From: Anaspis maculata
Taxonomy: Eukaryota > Arthropoda > Insecta > Coleoptera > Scraptiidae
Direction: 5' to 3'
NCBI GenBank assembly: GCA_949128115.1
Contig: OX421967.1
Location: 24,258,635 to 24,322,634, forward strand
DNA length: 64,000 nt
Shown: in pieces, positions 20,576-34,110 of the stretch
Position numbering within the stretch: position 1 is the stretch's first letter
How the letters are laid out: each line of letters begins with the position of its first letter
Translations under genes and position numbers: made by a program
Notes under the pieces: generated by a model
What the model saw: only the letters and a program-made list of their open reading frames with translations
What the model was told of the DNA's origin: nothing
Database searches by the model: none

Positions 20576-22953
20576 GAACGATGATCGTTGCAAAACTTCA
20601 AGAATACGATGTTATTCCTGTTCTTCGTTTATACTCTGGACTTTTCCACCAAATTTCCCGAACTTGCTTTAGGACTTGAGTTAAATCCGTGTACAAAATT
20701 TTGAGTTCATATTTTCAATTTTAAAAGAATTTCTTCACTACTTTTTACCTAAGAGAGGGAGAAGTGAAAGAACCACTTTATCATTTATTATTACCTATTG
20801 TCAAGGGTAGCTTTTCAACATCTGTTCATCATTTAAGATGAGAAATGCAAATTGTGAATAATTTGAGACTGATAACAGACATGTTTGAAAAAAAACATCG
20901 AAATCCGGCTCGAAGGACCAAAAAGTGAAAATTTTATGATATAATACATAATAATTTGTTATGAATGTGCGTATGTTATAATTGTATGTATGATACTACG
21001 GTTGTTATAGTTGCATAATAAGCAATTGAATTCCGATAAATTTTCTATTTACCAATACAAAGTAGATAGATATTCTGTTAATTGAATGGATTGCATTTTA
21101 TTTCATATGAATTTTTATTTACTTATGTATTTTTTGAAAACCTAACTACTATTCGATCATAAATAGCTACATAATTATTATGATATAAGATTAATTGCCA
21201 ATTTTATGCAATTGTAATTTGTTTATGTGACATATTTCATTATTTTTCAAAATTTCTGTCAATTCAAGTGCGCATGTGGGGAAATGTAGGAAAAGTTGTC
21301 GAAAGCATTTATCGATTTTTGATTTGAAGCTTCAACTTTGGCTATTTTACCGTCTCTGATGTGTCAAGTATCAAAATTTAGGTACCTCGAAATGTGCACT
21401 GATGCAATATGTTGAATTATCCTCTGGTTATTCTCCCTAGACTTTCTCTAGATTTTTCTTAAGTTTGAAGGCAGCTCATGTTGCCACGTCTGGATTTTTC
21501 AAATAGCTTCGCTAGACCAGCAACAGATTTATATTTCCGTGTACAGTTTTCACGCACTTCATATGATATGCCTCATATTCAGCTCGGAGGACCAGAGAAA
21601 ATGATCGCGGATCTCGAAAAGCCGATTTCTCATTCAAGCACTTCATTACTGCAAATCCTACTCAAGTAGCACATACTGTAGACCATGTAGGACCAAGGCA
21701 CCTACCTAACTCACATTACAATTTTGGATTTCATTGTAATGATTGATGAGTTATGTGCTTCATTAGGTGTAGATATTGCACTACGCCGATATCTATGACA
21801 AAGCATTTTAAATAAATACCTAGTTGCTATCTGTTTTAACGACCCATTTATCCGTTTTGTAGACGTGTGTTGTTACGCATGAAGTGCGAAAATTGATATC
21901 AATTTGTAACATTTTGCTTTTAAATAATTATAAGTGAAATTAAAAAGACAATAATTACAAAAAAAATCAAAATCAAAATCTGTTATTACTTGCAGTTTTT
22001 CCCATTTGTTATGAACTAATGACCTGCACGCATTGGGTATCGTACCAACAGGAACCGAAGCTTTTCTTCGTATTAGTTAAGAAATAATTGCGTCAAGCAA
22101 AGTGTAAACGGAATTTCCTTACTAATTGCTATTATTACTTGCAAGTTTTGACAACCAATAATTGAGAAGTTATTGTTGACCACAACAGTATTGGGATTAA
22201 ATCATCATGCTTTCGATTACAAAATATTGCTCTTTCTCAGTATATTATCTGCTATAATCGATTTCAAAGCACGCGACAAGTAGATTTCAAAGAGGATACT
22301 TAGAACAAAAACAGATCATTTTGTTCTTTTTCTATTTTTTTGTAATGTAATTGTTTGTTGGCATGCTCACAATAATAAAATTGGTTCATAAAACCTGCTG
22401 ACCCAAAACTATTTTACCCACAAATAACAAGTAATTGATACGTTAACTGTCATCTACCCAGTATGTAATGATTCACTTCCCGTGCATATAATACGCTAAG
22501 AAAGTGACAGTTGCGCCCAGCTTTCTTTGATTGCTATCGTTGACACTAGGGCTTGACGCCGCTGTCAAGACGAAAATAAAAACGACTGGGATTTGCAACT
22601 TACCGTAAAAAAACAGATTTAAAAGCACTGAAGCCTATTATTGGAAGACCAAAGACACCTTCCGCTGGCGATTTTCTTGAGATTCTATTCGGAAAATTTC
22701 AGGTTGGCCCAAAGTGCAGTTTCCAAATAGGACTGAAGCCTGTACTGCCAAATTCAGTATTGTTGATATTTTCTTTTATATTTATGGTGTTTCCAGCATG
22801 AAATTTGCCGTCCAAAGCGTCGAAGACCTCATATTTTTTGCTACCGGCCGCGATTTTTTGTTGGCAAAAGGTTTTTTACCTTTTTGCCGCTGTCTCTCGT
22901 AGTTTGAGCGAGGTTGATTGCGTTTGGATTGCCAAATCGGACACACCTACTTA
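20576..22953. other. Very AT-rich gene-poor sequence
   Basis: No supported gene, RNA or paired repeat was seen. The short open frames at 21478-21669 and 22714-22902 lack domains. Confidence 0.4.
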
Positions 22954-22954
22954 A

Positions 22955-23441
22955 GGACGGAGTCAAATTGGTAAAATGAGGCGTTGCGGAATCAATCCGT
23001 CTGAGTTTATTTCTTGACAGAAATCTATCATTCAAGTCTTTTTGGAAAGCTACAAAGATGTACTTTGGTTTGAGCCTATAGACATTTTCGAAATCCAAAA
23101 ATTATTTTTTCAAAAATTGAATTTTTTTGGATTTTGAAAATATCTATAGGCTCAAACCAAAGTATAGACAATACAAATAGAAAAGACCATTATGTCGTTA
23201 AGGATTTTTACGGTTGCGTAGGAACCAGGCGAATCCATCATTCAAAAAAAGGTTGGCTGATTTTTGATGCCCCAATATCCATGACGACGGTGGTGATAAC
23301 ATATGGTCTTCTCTATTTGTATTGTCTATACATCCTTGTAGCTTTCCAAAAAGACCTGAATGATAGATTTCTGTCAAGGAATAAACTCAGACGGATTGAT
23401 TCCGCAACGCCTCATTTTACCAATTTGACTCCGTCCTTTTA
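22955..23441. mobile_element. Foldback element with double inverted repeat
   Basis: The outer arms of about 110 bp begin GGACGGAGTCAAATTGGTAA (left) and end with its complement near 23440. Inner arms (about 23060-23103 and 23120-23162) share GGTTTGAGCCTATAGA and its complement, with a TTTTTGGATTT loop. TTAA sits at both ends (the right end has two extra T), so a TTAA target is possible. A third stretch between the inner and outer arms (23163-23330) is unpaired. No transposase. Confidence 0.75.
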
Positions 23442-26400
23442 AACTATTATTATTATGAATTGACACAACAATGCCTAAATGTCAATTTTCAAAGCCACCT
23501 ATTTTCCGTCCATGCTTACTCCGTAGAAAGTTTTGTTCGAGAATCATCATTTTATTTAGCCTATTATCATTCGTTTTTTGTGTTTTGTGGGTAAAATCGT
23601 ATACATGCCTCCACGGTAAATGCGTTATTCCAGCTATCATTGCCCTTGGCAGTAATAACGCATTTCCCGTGTCGGTATGTAATATTCTATTACTGTATTG
23701 CCGTACAGGGAGCTAAAATTATCATTATTATCATTGCTGTTACGATTTCTTATTATCCTAGCTTGTGGGTGAGGAAAAATTGAGCCGTGAAGGTGAAGAT
23801 TTGAAGAACTTTCTGGACAGGGTCAGAATTGGTTATTCATATACTTACGACTGTTTATAAGTAATACAATCCATCTAAAATCGTGTTACGAAATTGAAAC
23901 TTTTTTTTTTGAGGACTGACACCCATCATTCTTGTCAGACTGTCAATGACGTTGTGAAAAATTCGAAAAGAAATTCGGCATTTTATTGGAAATTGGGCAT
24001 CAGCTCTAGAGAACTCTTGCAACATGAGATAGAGTTTAGAACCTCTGGCTTGTTTTTAGGCAAACGAGACAGAACACTAATGGCCATTTAAAAAACGCCA
24101 CCTGGTGTAGAGCTCGGTACTTGATCGTGGAGGAATTTTTTGAGAAGAACACATACTCCGACGTCTAGTAGCGTAGGTGGGCACTAGTGGATACCTGCAA
24201 TACCCACATTATTGACATGGAAATTTGACAAGTAGAAATAATGTCAAAAGGGGTTTGCATTTGTGTCTCTTATTTCATGTTATGGTTAGTGTATTTAGCA
24301 AGCTTGTAGTAGATCTATCTCCAGAGGTGCGCAGCTGAAAGACTACGCCCCCAGCAATGCACTACATTGCGGTAAAAAAGGCAACGTTTGCGTTCCGAAC
24401 ACAAAGGTAGCTACGGTGAGCTTATTAGAATGAAAAAATGCGGATCTCCAACTGAAATCCAAGCAGAAAATTATTAGAAAAAAGCGAGGAAAAAAGGTAG
24501 GTGGTGGTGGTTGACTCTGCACGGCCAGCCCGAGGTGACTTTTTCTTGGCTGGCAGGCTGGCTTGTTGTTTTGCCCTCCGTGCGGATGTAACAGTCTGTT
24601 GCTCTTCCTTGGGCGAAAGCTATGGATGATTTAGAGAAAGGTCTGCGATGACGCCGGTCATCAACATGGGGCCCAATAAAGAGCCTACGGGGTCCCAAGG
24701 GCTCACAGGAACAAATGTTTGCTTGTAGTGGACTGCACAAGACAGCGAAGTGACAGTTTTGACGTGCCACCAATTGACGTAACAGCCGAAGTTGCTGTTA
24801 CGTCATCTTCCAGCTTCAGCTTCTGCTTCTGCAACAACAGCTTCTAACAAATCATTCCCTAAAACCTCCTCCACGAAACGGCCATTTTCCCCAATAAGGT
24901 CAATCGCCTATATTTCGAACTTATATGTCAAATTTCGCCGCCGCCTAGGAGCACATTATTTTGAAACAACGTATAGGTCGCGGAAACCTAACGTCACCTT
25001 GGCATCCGCTATGGCAACGTTGCAAATATGCCTGACGTGGCAACAGCGCATGGCACATTTCAGATAGAGAAAGTCGAACATACGCCAATCACGGCCCAGC
25101 TGGATCTTCTTTCTTTGTCTAGTGATCTACCCTGAGCAACTCCTGCCAAGCAAAACGAAAGCGCCTCGTCAGCTTCTTGCCCGCGCTTGAGCATGATGGG
25201 GTGCCAAGGTACCGCTGTAGAGATTCGCTTGTTTTTGACATTACTCAGTCAAATCTTGAGTTTAGCACATTAACTTTTTTGATAAAACGACAATTGCTGA
25301 ATAAATTATCTATATATTTATTACAACTTTACGACTAAAGAAAATTGCATCAACAAGTAGATACATACTAGTGAAAATAACAATATACCATATACTCATC
25401 TTTAGGACGCCATTTTTGTTCCCGCGAGCTATAGTGTTATGCGGTCTTTCGACTTACTTTTTACTTCACCTCTCTGTTGTCCATCGAGGATCCCATATTT
25501 GTTTTATGTTATTTTGGAATAAATGTGTCCGGAAAAAAACAAATGAAGCAACATTTCCATTTACAATCTTATCAAAATTACCTATGATAGGTGCATGGTA
25601 AGTATCTAATTTGAAAAAAATTCCATGCTGTTTTTTCTACCATTCACTTCAAAATTGGGCTAAAATAGCCGAACACATGATTATAAAAAGTCATAGTAAT
25701 ACGAATAATTGAATGGTTGATTGTTTGAGAAAAAACTAAAGTGATTCCGGAAATCCCCGCAGCTAATCGATAACTAATCATTATTCGTTGCACAAAATTG
25801 GGCTTTTCCAACCTCTCATAGTCTAGCCTTAGTCTTATTAGCCCTAAAAGTTCGTTGCCTCAAAATATACCTGAGCGTGTTGTTTGCTAATACCTAGCAG
25901 GTACCTACCACCCTGTTCGACCTCTAATATAGTTATCAATGGCAAGGTTATTTTTTATAACCGCTGGCCTGTTAGTGCAGACGGCTGTGGAAGTAAAGCC
26001 ACAAGCACAGAGCCGGCTTGATTTTTTGCAGTGCCTATATGTATTACTTGCAGCACATCTTGTAGCAATATTTTTCTGTATTGAAAATTTTCGCAGTTTC
26101 TCTTTTACAGTTACTCTTTTACTCTTAATAAATAAGCAACGGAATCTGCCGAGAAATCCAAGTGCCTTTTACCCAATTGTTCGATCACCTCCAGTCATGA
26201 ACGGCACTTGTTCTCCGACAAGAAAACTTTCGAGATTTCTGGGTCATCGGGTTATAAGCGCGCCCGATTGAAACGTGCGGAAGTTATTTGTTATTTGTTC
26301 TCAATTTCCTACGGACCGATCAAGATTTTTTCACCTAGGTACCTACAAGAAGTGAGTACATACTTCGTAAAAATTGAAACTTACTTTGATTTGTCGTGTC

Positions 26401-28349
26401 GTGGTCAGTCCGGGCCTGATGGTGATTAACTTGGTCTCTAAAAGGCAATGGGTACTTTGCTAGGTTCAAATTAAGCGCGGTGTTTGTGAAATAAAGTTAG
26501 TTTGCATAAGTGATAATAATAATATTGAATAAGTAGCATCGCGAAAGGATGCTCACAGTATAATAATCGTCCCATTTACGCTTTGCACTGTGTGTGTTGT
26601 ACTTACATTGTTTAAAAAACAACAAAGTAAGCGGAAATGTAGTCGAATATTTCAAATCAGCAATATTCGAAAATCGCCGATTGAAACAAACATGAGAAAA
26701 ATGGAAATACGCAAGAATATCACATACTTACCTAGTTAGTATGAAAAAAAACTGTTATTGTGGGCGACACAATACTTTCTCGGCGCGGCGGTATTCAGCG
26801 ACGTTAGTTCATGATTTTGATCTAAACGTATCAAACAGCACTGTGGCTCGAAAAATCTCAGGGGCTGCAAAACCTTAACCTCAAGGAGACCCGGTTTCAT
26901 CTGTCACCTTCCTCAGAAGCCACCTCTCATCCATCTTCACAACGCCGAATTATGTCAAGTTCCATAAGAGCATCGTAGTGATAACGAAGACATTGCTACG
27001 ACTATGGATCAAACACGATTAGCACGGCAAGCGCCAGAGTTTGAAGTGAAGGTGTTCTTGTCGCGCCAAGTGACAAGTGACACGCGGCTTGTCACTGTTT
27101 TTTTTTTGTCCCAGCGTGCCAATGAACTCCCGACGGGTCACTACAGCAAAATTTCAACTAGTGACAAATAGAAAAACCAAAATAAACCGTAAAGTTCGTA
27201 AAAAATGGCACAATAACGACAAGCCCTGTCAAAGGAATCATTTTTAAGACAGGTGTGATATGTCGGAATTGTCACGTAACCATGGTTGATTGTATGTGGT
27301 GCAAATGCATCAGCGTCCTCCGTTTCTAGTGATTTCGACTCGGAAAGGCTTTTCCGTAAGTTTGAAAATTCATAGCGCCCGATCAAGAAATGGTGGGAAA
27401 CCCCCGACTGTTGACTAAAACTTTCGTTGTCTTACTTTTTGGCGAATTTTATTAAAACATCGGATAATTTTTGAGTTATCAAATATTTATCAATTTTAGA
27501 CAGATAGTAGAGCACCATAATTTCAACTGAACTGCGCAACAGTCAATAATGTGCCCACCTCCAAAATTTCACCCTTTTTGAAAATGGTATAATTTTCGAA
27601 TGCCACCAGTGATTTCAATACGGTTTGCTTTGTTCGAAAGGCTGATTCTTCGTTTATCTGAAAGATTGACGCCAAACATTTAGTACCTACAAATAAAGCT
27701 CCTACAGGGTGATATGTAAACCGGTAACCGGTGTCAAATTACTCTGCCGTCAAGAGGTCCCCGTTGGCAAAAAAAAAGTTCTTTTAATTTTAGCGATGAA
27801 ACCACAAAGGCTTGCGCCATTCCAGATTTTTGTAAATCGGAAGTCTAACAATGAAGATATGAATTTTTATTGAAAGATCTGCATTCAAGTTCTATCGGTA
27901 CGTAGCATTATCGCATTTGTGATGATAAGAAGGTGAAATTGAGCAAATTTGAACCTTGAAGGGTTTCAAACAGTATGACTTGCAACGCACCTTCATTATT
28001 TCAAAGGTGACTGAAATACGGGTAATTTTTTTCAAATGATAAAGGGTTAAAAATTTGAATACCTCAATTAAACATTATTTGACGTTTGAAACCTCTTCTT
28101 CGCAAAATTTGAGTTTCTGAATACGATTCTGTCGTCAAATTTCAATTTTACGTCACAGGAAAGGGCCCAAGGGGCGAAATATGGAAAGAAACACAAGGCT
28201 TGTGAATATCCAAATGACGTCTGGACATTGCCTTGATTTGAATCTTTCATCGTCTTTTTAGCACTGATGGACCATTGTGACATTAAAAGGTCTTCAGAAT
28301 ACATTTAAAGAGACCGAATATTTTGTGGTTTCTGGCACTTTTTTTTCAT
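23442..28349. other. Gene-poor sequence with a GC-richer block at 24.3-25.2 kb
   Basis: No supported gene was found. Several short open frames (24474-24773 minus, 24792-25067 plus, 25939-26271 plus) show no recognisable domains. The 24.3-25.2 kb block is richer in GC and contains the inverted TGACGTAA pair listed separately. A lone MITE-like end (ACAGGGTGATATGTAAACC) occurs near 27704 without a visible partner. Confidence 0.35.
24775..24805. promoter_or_regulatory. Inverted pair of CRE/bZIP half-palindromes
   Basis: TGACGTAACAGC (24775-24786) and its exact complement GCTGTTACGTCA (24794-24805) are separated by 7 bp. TGACGTAA is a binding site for CREB/ATF and C/EBP-type bZIP factors. No gene start is recognised nearby, so function is only a possibility. 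Confidence 0.35.
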
Positions 28350-29210
28350 TTGTCCAATAACTATGATTTCGACTTGAACAGTTGCTTTGGGTTATTTCAC
28401 TCACAAATATCATTTGCTGAAACTTTTTCCTGTTTCCAGAAAGTCACAGAGTGATTTTATTTCTTGAGATGTTGCATGTCAAAGCTTGATGTGATGAAAT
28501 GTTCTATTTCACAGAAAAAAATAGTCTTTGGTCAGAATGTAGCTTTGATTTGGTACTTTATTCATTTCAAGGCAAGGCAATAGTTTTCTCTACCAAACAA
28601 AATAGGAAAAAATATAATCAGAGCCGAATTTCAGTCATCACATCATTTCTTCCGACATTGCGGAATAAATTTCGTGGAAAAACGCGAAGTTTCGACCCTA
28701 TGAATTTGTCATTTTTTAGCTCAATTCCCATTGTGGTTGAAATCACCTATGATCACAATTTTGACATGGATTGTTCAATTGAACTATTTTTTAGATAAAT
28801 TTCATACACCAGAAGTTTCTATCGATGTTACAAAATCACACCGTAGTTTTGTTCCAAAACGTGCATCATGAAGAAATTCAATTTCAAAAGCTCGCAATGT
28901 CCAAAGAAAAATGTTGTCATGACTAAAATACGGCTCCGATTCTAGTTTTTTTTAATTTTGTTTGATAGAAATAACTATTTCCATGCCTTGGAATGGATAA
29001 AGTACCAACTCAAAGCTTTATTCTGACCAAAGCCTAATTTTTTTCTGTGTAATAGCACGTTTCGTCACATCAAGCTTTGACATGCAACATCTCAAGAAAT
29101 AAAATAACTCCGTGACTTTGTGAAAACGCGAAAAAGTTTCAGCAAATGATATTTGTGTGTGAAATAGCCCAAAGCAACTGTCTAAGTCAAAATCATAGTT
29201 ATAAATACAT
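28350..29210. repeat. Long inverted repeat, about 290-bp arms
   Basis: The left arm (28350-28640) and right arm (28915-29210) are reverse complements with scattered differences. Landmarks are AACTATGATTTCGACTTGAA with its counterpart near 29185, CAAATGATATTTGTG, CATCTCAAGAAATAAAATAA, CATCAAGCTTTGACATGCAA and the CCAAAG...TTCTGACC stretches. The loop is about 270 bp. It has no protein features. Confidence 0.75.
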
Positions 29211-29849
29211 TCGACAATGATGGAACTAGAATTACAAAAATCAATTTTAAGGGTGAAAAAATAATGTTTTTTTCTGATAAAATCGGTTAAACACGTCTCT
29301 ATCAAATTTTCATTATTATTTTTGGAATCAGGATGTGCGATTTGGTCAGAAATGATACCAAACATGTCAAAAAAGTGTTAGTCATGGTTTACCATAAGAC
29401 TTTGTGAAAAATTGCTTTTTGGCCCCTTCGCAGCCGTCTGGTACGCCACTGGTGCATGACACATTCTCTAAACATATTGCGTTGTGTTCCTCGACCTTGA
29501 CAGTGGAATGTACTAACGATTTGAACCATAACAGTGAAATTATAGCGACAAAAACAGAAAATCGTCTTGGAATATGGTTACTGTGAGCGCGCTATACTTT
29601 GAAACCGACTATAGAAAAAGCCAATGAGGGGATTTTTTGGGACTTTGGATATGTTATAGAGGATGGAATTCTGCGTCGATATCAGTCATAAAATTTCATG
29701 ATTCAATTTTTCTGAGGTTTGGGCAATATTTTCGCTATGTTTGCCGCGCTATAATAGGCACGTTCTTTTTAGTACAGGAAAAATAGTAAAAAAATCGACA
29801 AAACCTCGGAATAAATATGGACGTCATGTAAATTCAATATTCTGTTCAG

Positions 29850-30260
29850 AATTGAGTGCTCTACAACATATCCAAAATCGCCAAAAATCGCACTCGGGGG
29901 CTTTGAGTTATTGGAGGGGGGGGGGGGGGTAAAAAATTGCAACTTAAAATGGAGGGTATGAAACCTGTCAATCCATTGAAAGCAAATACGTTATAATTCG
30001 ACGCATCATATCCCGCTGATACCATTTTGGCACAAAAAGTGTAGATCATTGATGAAGGGGGGTCGTGGGGGGGCGAAGCTCTGCCAGGTGGTTCATTTTG
30101 TTTTTCTGGCCATATAGAACCGATCACGACAAGTTTGGTATCTTTTCCGACTAAATTCAATCTCCTAAACTCGAATTTGATGTGTAAATTTGGATGAAAA
30201 CAAGTTTGTACAAGTTAACTTGGGAAAACTTGTTCTTTCTTTGACAATTTTAACGAATTT
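29850..30260. repeat. Dispersed repeat, copy 1 (empty-site reference for the LINE)
   Basis: The stretch from GTGCTCTACAACATATCCAA to CTTTGACAATTTTAACGAAT is found again in inverted orientation at 39643-40085. It contains a poly-G tract (29917-29929) and a GGGGGGG run near 30070. Its inner end (30246-30257) corresponds to the uninterrupted LINE target. Confidence 0.7.
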
Positions 30261-30319
30261 TTTTTTCACTGTTAGAGGTGTTTATCTTCGAAAATATTTC
30301 AGGGGCGATTAGATTGAAG

Positions 30320-30892
30320 TGTATTTTCCACAAGAATCATGCACTCGATGTACAATTTTGTTTCTAGAGTTGAAAAAATTGATTTGAACTTGAGCCGACG
30401 CGGCGCGTCGTCTACTACTGACCAGAACACTACAGCATGCACTTTTAAATGAAAACACCTCAAACTAATTAAGAAATGACAACTCATCTTTTAGAATTGG
30501 AGGATCTGTGCAGCATTAGATTCCCTATAACATCAACAAAATCGCCATGAATCGCACTGCAGGGTTTTGAGTTATTTAAGGGGAGAGGTAACACTTCATT
30601 GAGTATGAATCTTGCCAAAATGTTATCCTCTTCCTCGAATAACTCAAAATCCTGCATTGCGATTCAAGGCGATTTTGTTCATGTTATAGGGAACTCAATT
30701 CTGCACAGATCCTCCAATTCTCAAAGATGAGTTGTTATTTCTTCAATAGTTTCAGGTGTTTTCATTTAAAGGTGCATGCTGTAGTGTTCTGGTCAGTAGT
30801 AGACGACGCGCCGCACCGGCTCAAGTTCAAATCGATTTTTTAAACTTGAGAAACAAAACTATACATCGAGTAGATGATTTTCATGAAGATGA
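30320..30892. repeat. Foldback with about 265-bp arms and a short loop
   Basis: The left arm (30320-30590) and right arm (30632-30892) pair over nearly their whole length: CGGCGCGTCGTCTACTACTG with CAGTAGTAGACGACGCGCCG, GTGCAGCATTAGATTCCCTA with its diverged partner, and GAGTTATTTAAGGGG with CTCGAATAACTC. The loop is about 40 bp. Part of the inner arm resembles the neighbouring dispersed repeat at 29.86 kb (AAATCGCCA...ATCGCACT...GAGTTATT), so the two are related. Confidence 0.8.
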
Positions 30893-32725
30893 AACGACCC
30901 CAGCTATCGTCTTGTACCCCTGAATGGGTAGGCAACCCATTATTCTGGCATTTAATTCAACTTATTTGAATTAAATCACTTTTCCCGCTTTTGGAACCGC
31001 TTGGCCGATGATCATCTAGTATCAGGACGACATCCCGTTGTGCCTCTCTTCTTGTTGTTCGATTATAGAGCTCTCGAGATTGTTGAGACAAGTCTGACTA
31101 CGAGTTTGAACGCAATAAGACACAGTATAAAATTTTAACATAACATCAATCTATTGACCTCTATGTACAATTCAGAATGTTTAAGTAATGGCTCGCTCCT
31201 GTACCTAGTCCTACCTTCACATCGCAGGCTAAATTATCTAAAAGATCTAACCTATTACCGAAGAGATAACTTTCCCCTAATTATTTCAGACGTCCCAACA
31301 CCCCAACCCTCCGACGAACACCTGACTCTACACCTTGACCGACATTTAATTCTGACTGGTTTTCGCGGTTCAAAGTTCTTTTTGTGGTTAAATCAGATCC
31401 AACATTTATGTTAGTGTTAGAGGTTATGTTAGGGTTAGGCCCGGCTTCTAGACACTGCAAAGGGAAGAGTGACTTCGACCACGAATGCAATCTAAGATTT
31501 GTGGGCCGGTGTGTGCGGTGGCCCCCTTTTTGTGGAGCATCTTTTCAAAGGCTAACGCTCTTTTTGGGCTATGGTTCTCTTTTGCCCGTTTGGAAGGGAT
31601 TGGATATGGCTGGCCTTTGTGGGGGCTTTAAACCTGTTTTCGCCGTGAATTGCCCCCAACGCTCAGAAAGATTCCCGTGATAGAAAGTGCCTATAACCGG
31701 AAATGTTGAACCAAATTTCGCCCTTCCAAAACTTTCGAACCGATGGTGTACGCGAAACAATTACTCAAGTCAAGGTACAAATTTAATGTGGAGAACGTTT
31801 TAAGCACGCCCCGTATACGCGCCAGTTCGTTGTTGTTTAGCAATTTGTGAGAGAAGGCCGCAGCCAGGAGAAACAAAACGCAGAGAATTGACTATACAGG
31901 GTGTTCGCCGAAAAGCCGATGCGGAGAGGCGTCGAAATAATATTTGCCCTAACACGAAGTAATCGCCGTCTACACTATTCCTGATCGAGCCCTAATAACA
32001 ATTCATTTTTACAAAGTCCCTATCTGAACGATGGCGTCGTTGGGTACCGGAATGAATTCATCAGTTTCGAATAAGAACGTTTTCATTCCCGGGACAACTC
32101 TACATGGAAATATCAGGAACGGTCGTGGCGCTAAAACAAAATCATTAGTTTCAAGGAGGGGGGGGTTCCATCAATCCGATCAACAATTGCGACTCTACGG
32201 CAGGGTCCGAACCCCGATACAAACGCGATTCTATTTTTCCAATTACTTGAGTTTTCCCGTAGTTCTCAAAATTTACATTTTCCGAATAACTAGGAGCTTC
32301 AGAAACGCAAAGGAAGCTCACCCGCGAGTTTCCACTGTTGCCAGATCTAACCCACTAGGTCCGGTGCTCTGAGTACCGCAGTCACAAAGCCAAGTCCAGA
32401 GGGCCCAAGAGCGCGAATACCTTTCTTTGAAAGTGGCTGTACCTAACTACTGCCGTCGAGCAGGGACGGTTATGGAATTGTCGATGAGGAGCAAATAAAT
32501 TATGTTGTAGAGTTTTGCGGGATTTACACGAATGAATTAAATAACTAGCGACATCTTTTAATGATGCCTTGACTCTGCATATTCACATTCTCATACCTCG
32601 ATTTCACGGCTTTGAATTATTTTCCTCCGGATTATTTTCGGTAAAAGAATACATTTCAATTTGATGGTCCTTGAAAATTTTCTGAAAATGGACACCTACA
32701 ACAGTAAAAAATCAGTGAAAATTGT
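30893..32725. other. Unassigned, locally GC-richer sequence
   Basis: No gene can be supported. Short open frames at 31154-31414, 31384-31680 and 32031-32372 lack domains. CAGGGTGTTCGCCGAAAAGC at about 31898 resembles a transposon end, but its partner was not found. Old transposon remains are the likeliest content. Confidence 0.3.
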
Positions 32726-34110
32726 TGGAAGTTGCACTTTTTTCTTTTGGGGGCGGAAGCTGGAGGCGGCGCCATATCAAAAGTAGCCTATACTTTCCCA
32801 TTTTTAGTCAGCTATCCATATAGCGGAAGAATTAGCTCGTTATGTCTTTGGGTTTGTGTTTTTCATTTATCTCTTACTTCAAGGGCAGCGTTTGGGGGCG
32901 GCAGCATTCGGTAAAGTAACTGTTGCACAGTTTGAGTTAGGAGTTTCTAAATGTTCAAAGAAAAATGACAGTCAGTAAAAATTGTGAAAGTTGTTTTTTT
33001 TTTTGTTTGTGGGGCGGGAGCTGGAGGCGGCGGCTAATCGAAAGTGGCCTATCTTTTCCCATTTTCAATAAACTATCTGTATAGCAAAAGAATTAGATCG
33101 CTATGTCTTCAGGTTTATGTTTTACATTTATCTCTTGCTTTGGGGGCGGCGTGTGGGAGCGGCAGAGTTTGACAAAGAAATTCTTGCACAGTTTGAGTTG
33201 ACAGTTTCTGAATGTTTGAGGTAACATCAACATCTGAATCAGTCTAAATTGTTGAAAGTTGCACTTTTTTCTTTTGGGGGCGGAAGCTGGAGGCGGCGCC
33301 ATATCACAAGTAGCCTATCCTTTCCCATTTTCAGTCAACTATCTACCGTATGTTCGTTAAAATCATGAATTAGGGCAGGCTATGGAAGTGAAAACGTATG
33401 TCGTGAATTCATCAATAATCACTCAAATTTGATGTCAACATTAAGAGCCGTCGCGTCGTCATGGAGTACATTTTGCACATACGTTTCGAAGTTCACAGCC
33501 TGCCTAATTCATGATTTTAACAAACATACGGTATATAGCGAAAGACTTAGATTGTTATGTCTTTGGGTTCATGTTTTTCATTTATCTCTTACTTTGAGGG
33601 CGGCGTGTGGGAGCGGCAGCGTTCGACTAAGCAAATGTTGCACAATTTGAGTTGCAGTTTCTAAATGTTTGAGAGAACATCTCAATCAGTAAAATTGTGA
33701 AAGTTGCACTATTTGTCGTTGGGGGGGGGGGGGGGGGGGGCGGATTCTGGGGGCGGCGACTAACCAAAAGTAGCCTATTCTTTTCCATTATTAGTCAGCT
33801 GTTCATATACCGAAAGAATGAGATCGCTATGTCTTCGGGTTTATGTTTTTCATTTTAAAGTGATTGGGGGCGGTTTTTAGCATTGTTTTCATATCGGCGG
33901 CGCATATTGAAGGCGAAATGTTTCTGGGCTTTCGTTTGTAAGTGGCAACTATGTATTATTCATAAAATGAGAACACCAGAGCAGTAGGTCTGGGAGAAAT
34001 GGCAATATCATGTTATTTCAAGTTTATCGGGGGCGGTTTTCTCTATGTTGGCGGCGAAATATAGACATTCAATATAGCCTAGCCCTCCTTTGGGAGTGGC
34101 AGCTATGTAA
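32726..34110. repeat. Tandem array of a unit of about 262 bp
   Basis: Units begin near 32726, 32988, 33255 and 33698, with a degraded partial unit to about 34110. Each carries GGGGGCGGAAGCTGGAGGCG, then GTAGCCTAT...TTTCCCATTTT, then TTTTTCATTTATCTCTTACT, then a second GGCGGC stretch and GCACAGTTTGAGTT. The third unit is lengthened by a 188-bp hairpin insertion. A poly-G run lies at about 33721-33740. No reading frame is maintained across units. Confidence 0.8.
33346..33531. mobile_element. TA-flanked hairpin MITE, copy D, inside the tandem array
   Basis: This 186-bp element begins CCGTATGTTCGTTAAAATCA and ends with its near-perfect complement TGATTTTAACAAACATACGG. It is flanked by TA (33344-33345 and 33532-33533). 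Neighbouring array units show the uninterrupted site (CTATCCATATAGCGG, CTATCTGTATAGCAA), which confirms both the boundary and the TA duplication. The inner arms carry GGGCAGGCTATGG and GAAAACGTATGTCG. Confidence 0.9.

Noticed and set aside
24474..25067. Two open frames of about 90-100 codons in the GC-richer island
   Set aside because: Low-complexity composition, no domain, no splice partners; a higher GC level alone lengthens open frames.
25939..26271. 110-codon open frame with hydrophobic segments
   Set aside because: The hydrophobicity comes from T-rich sequence; there is no family resemblance or gene context.
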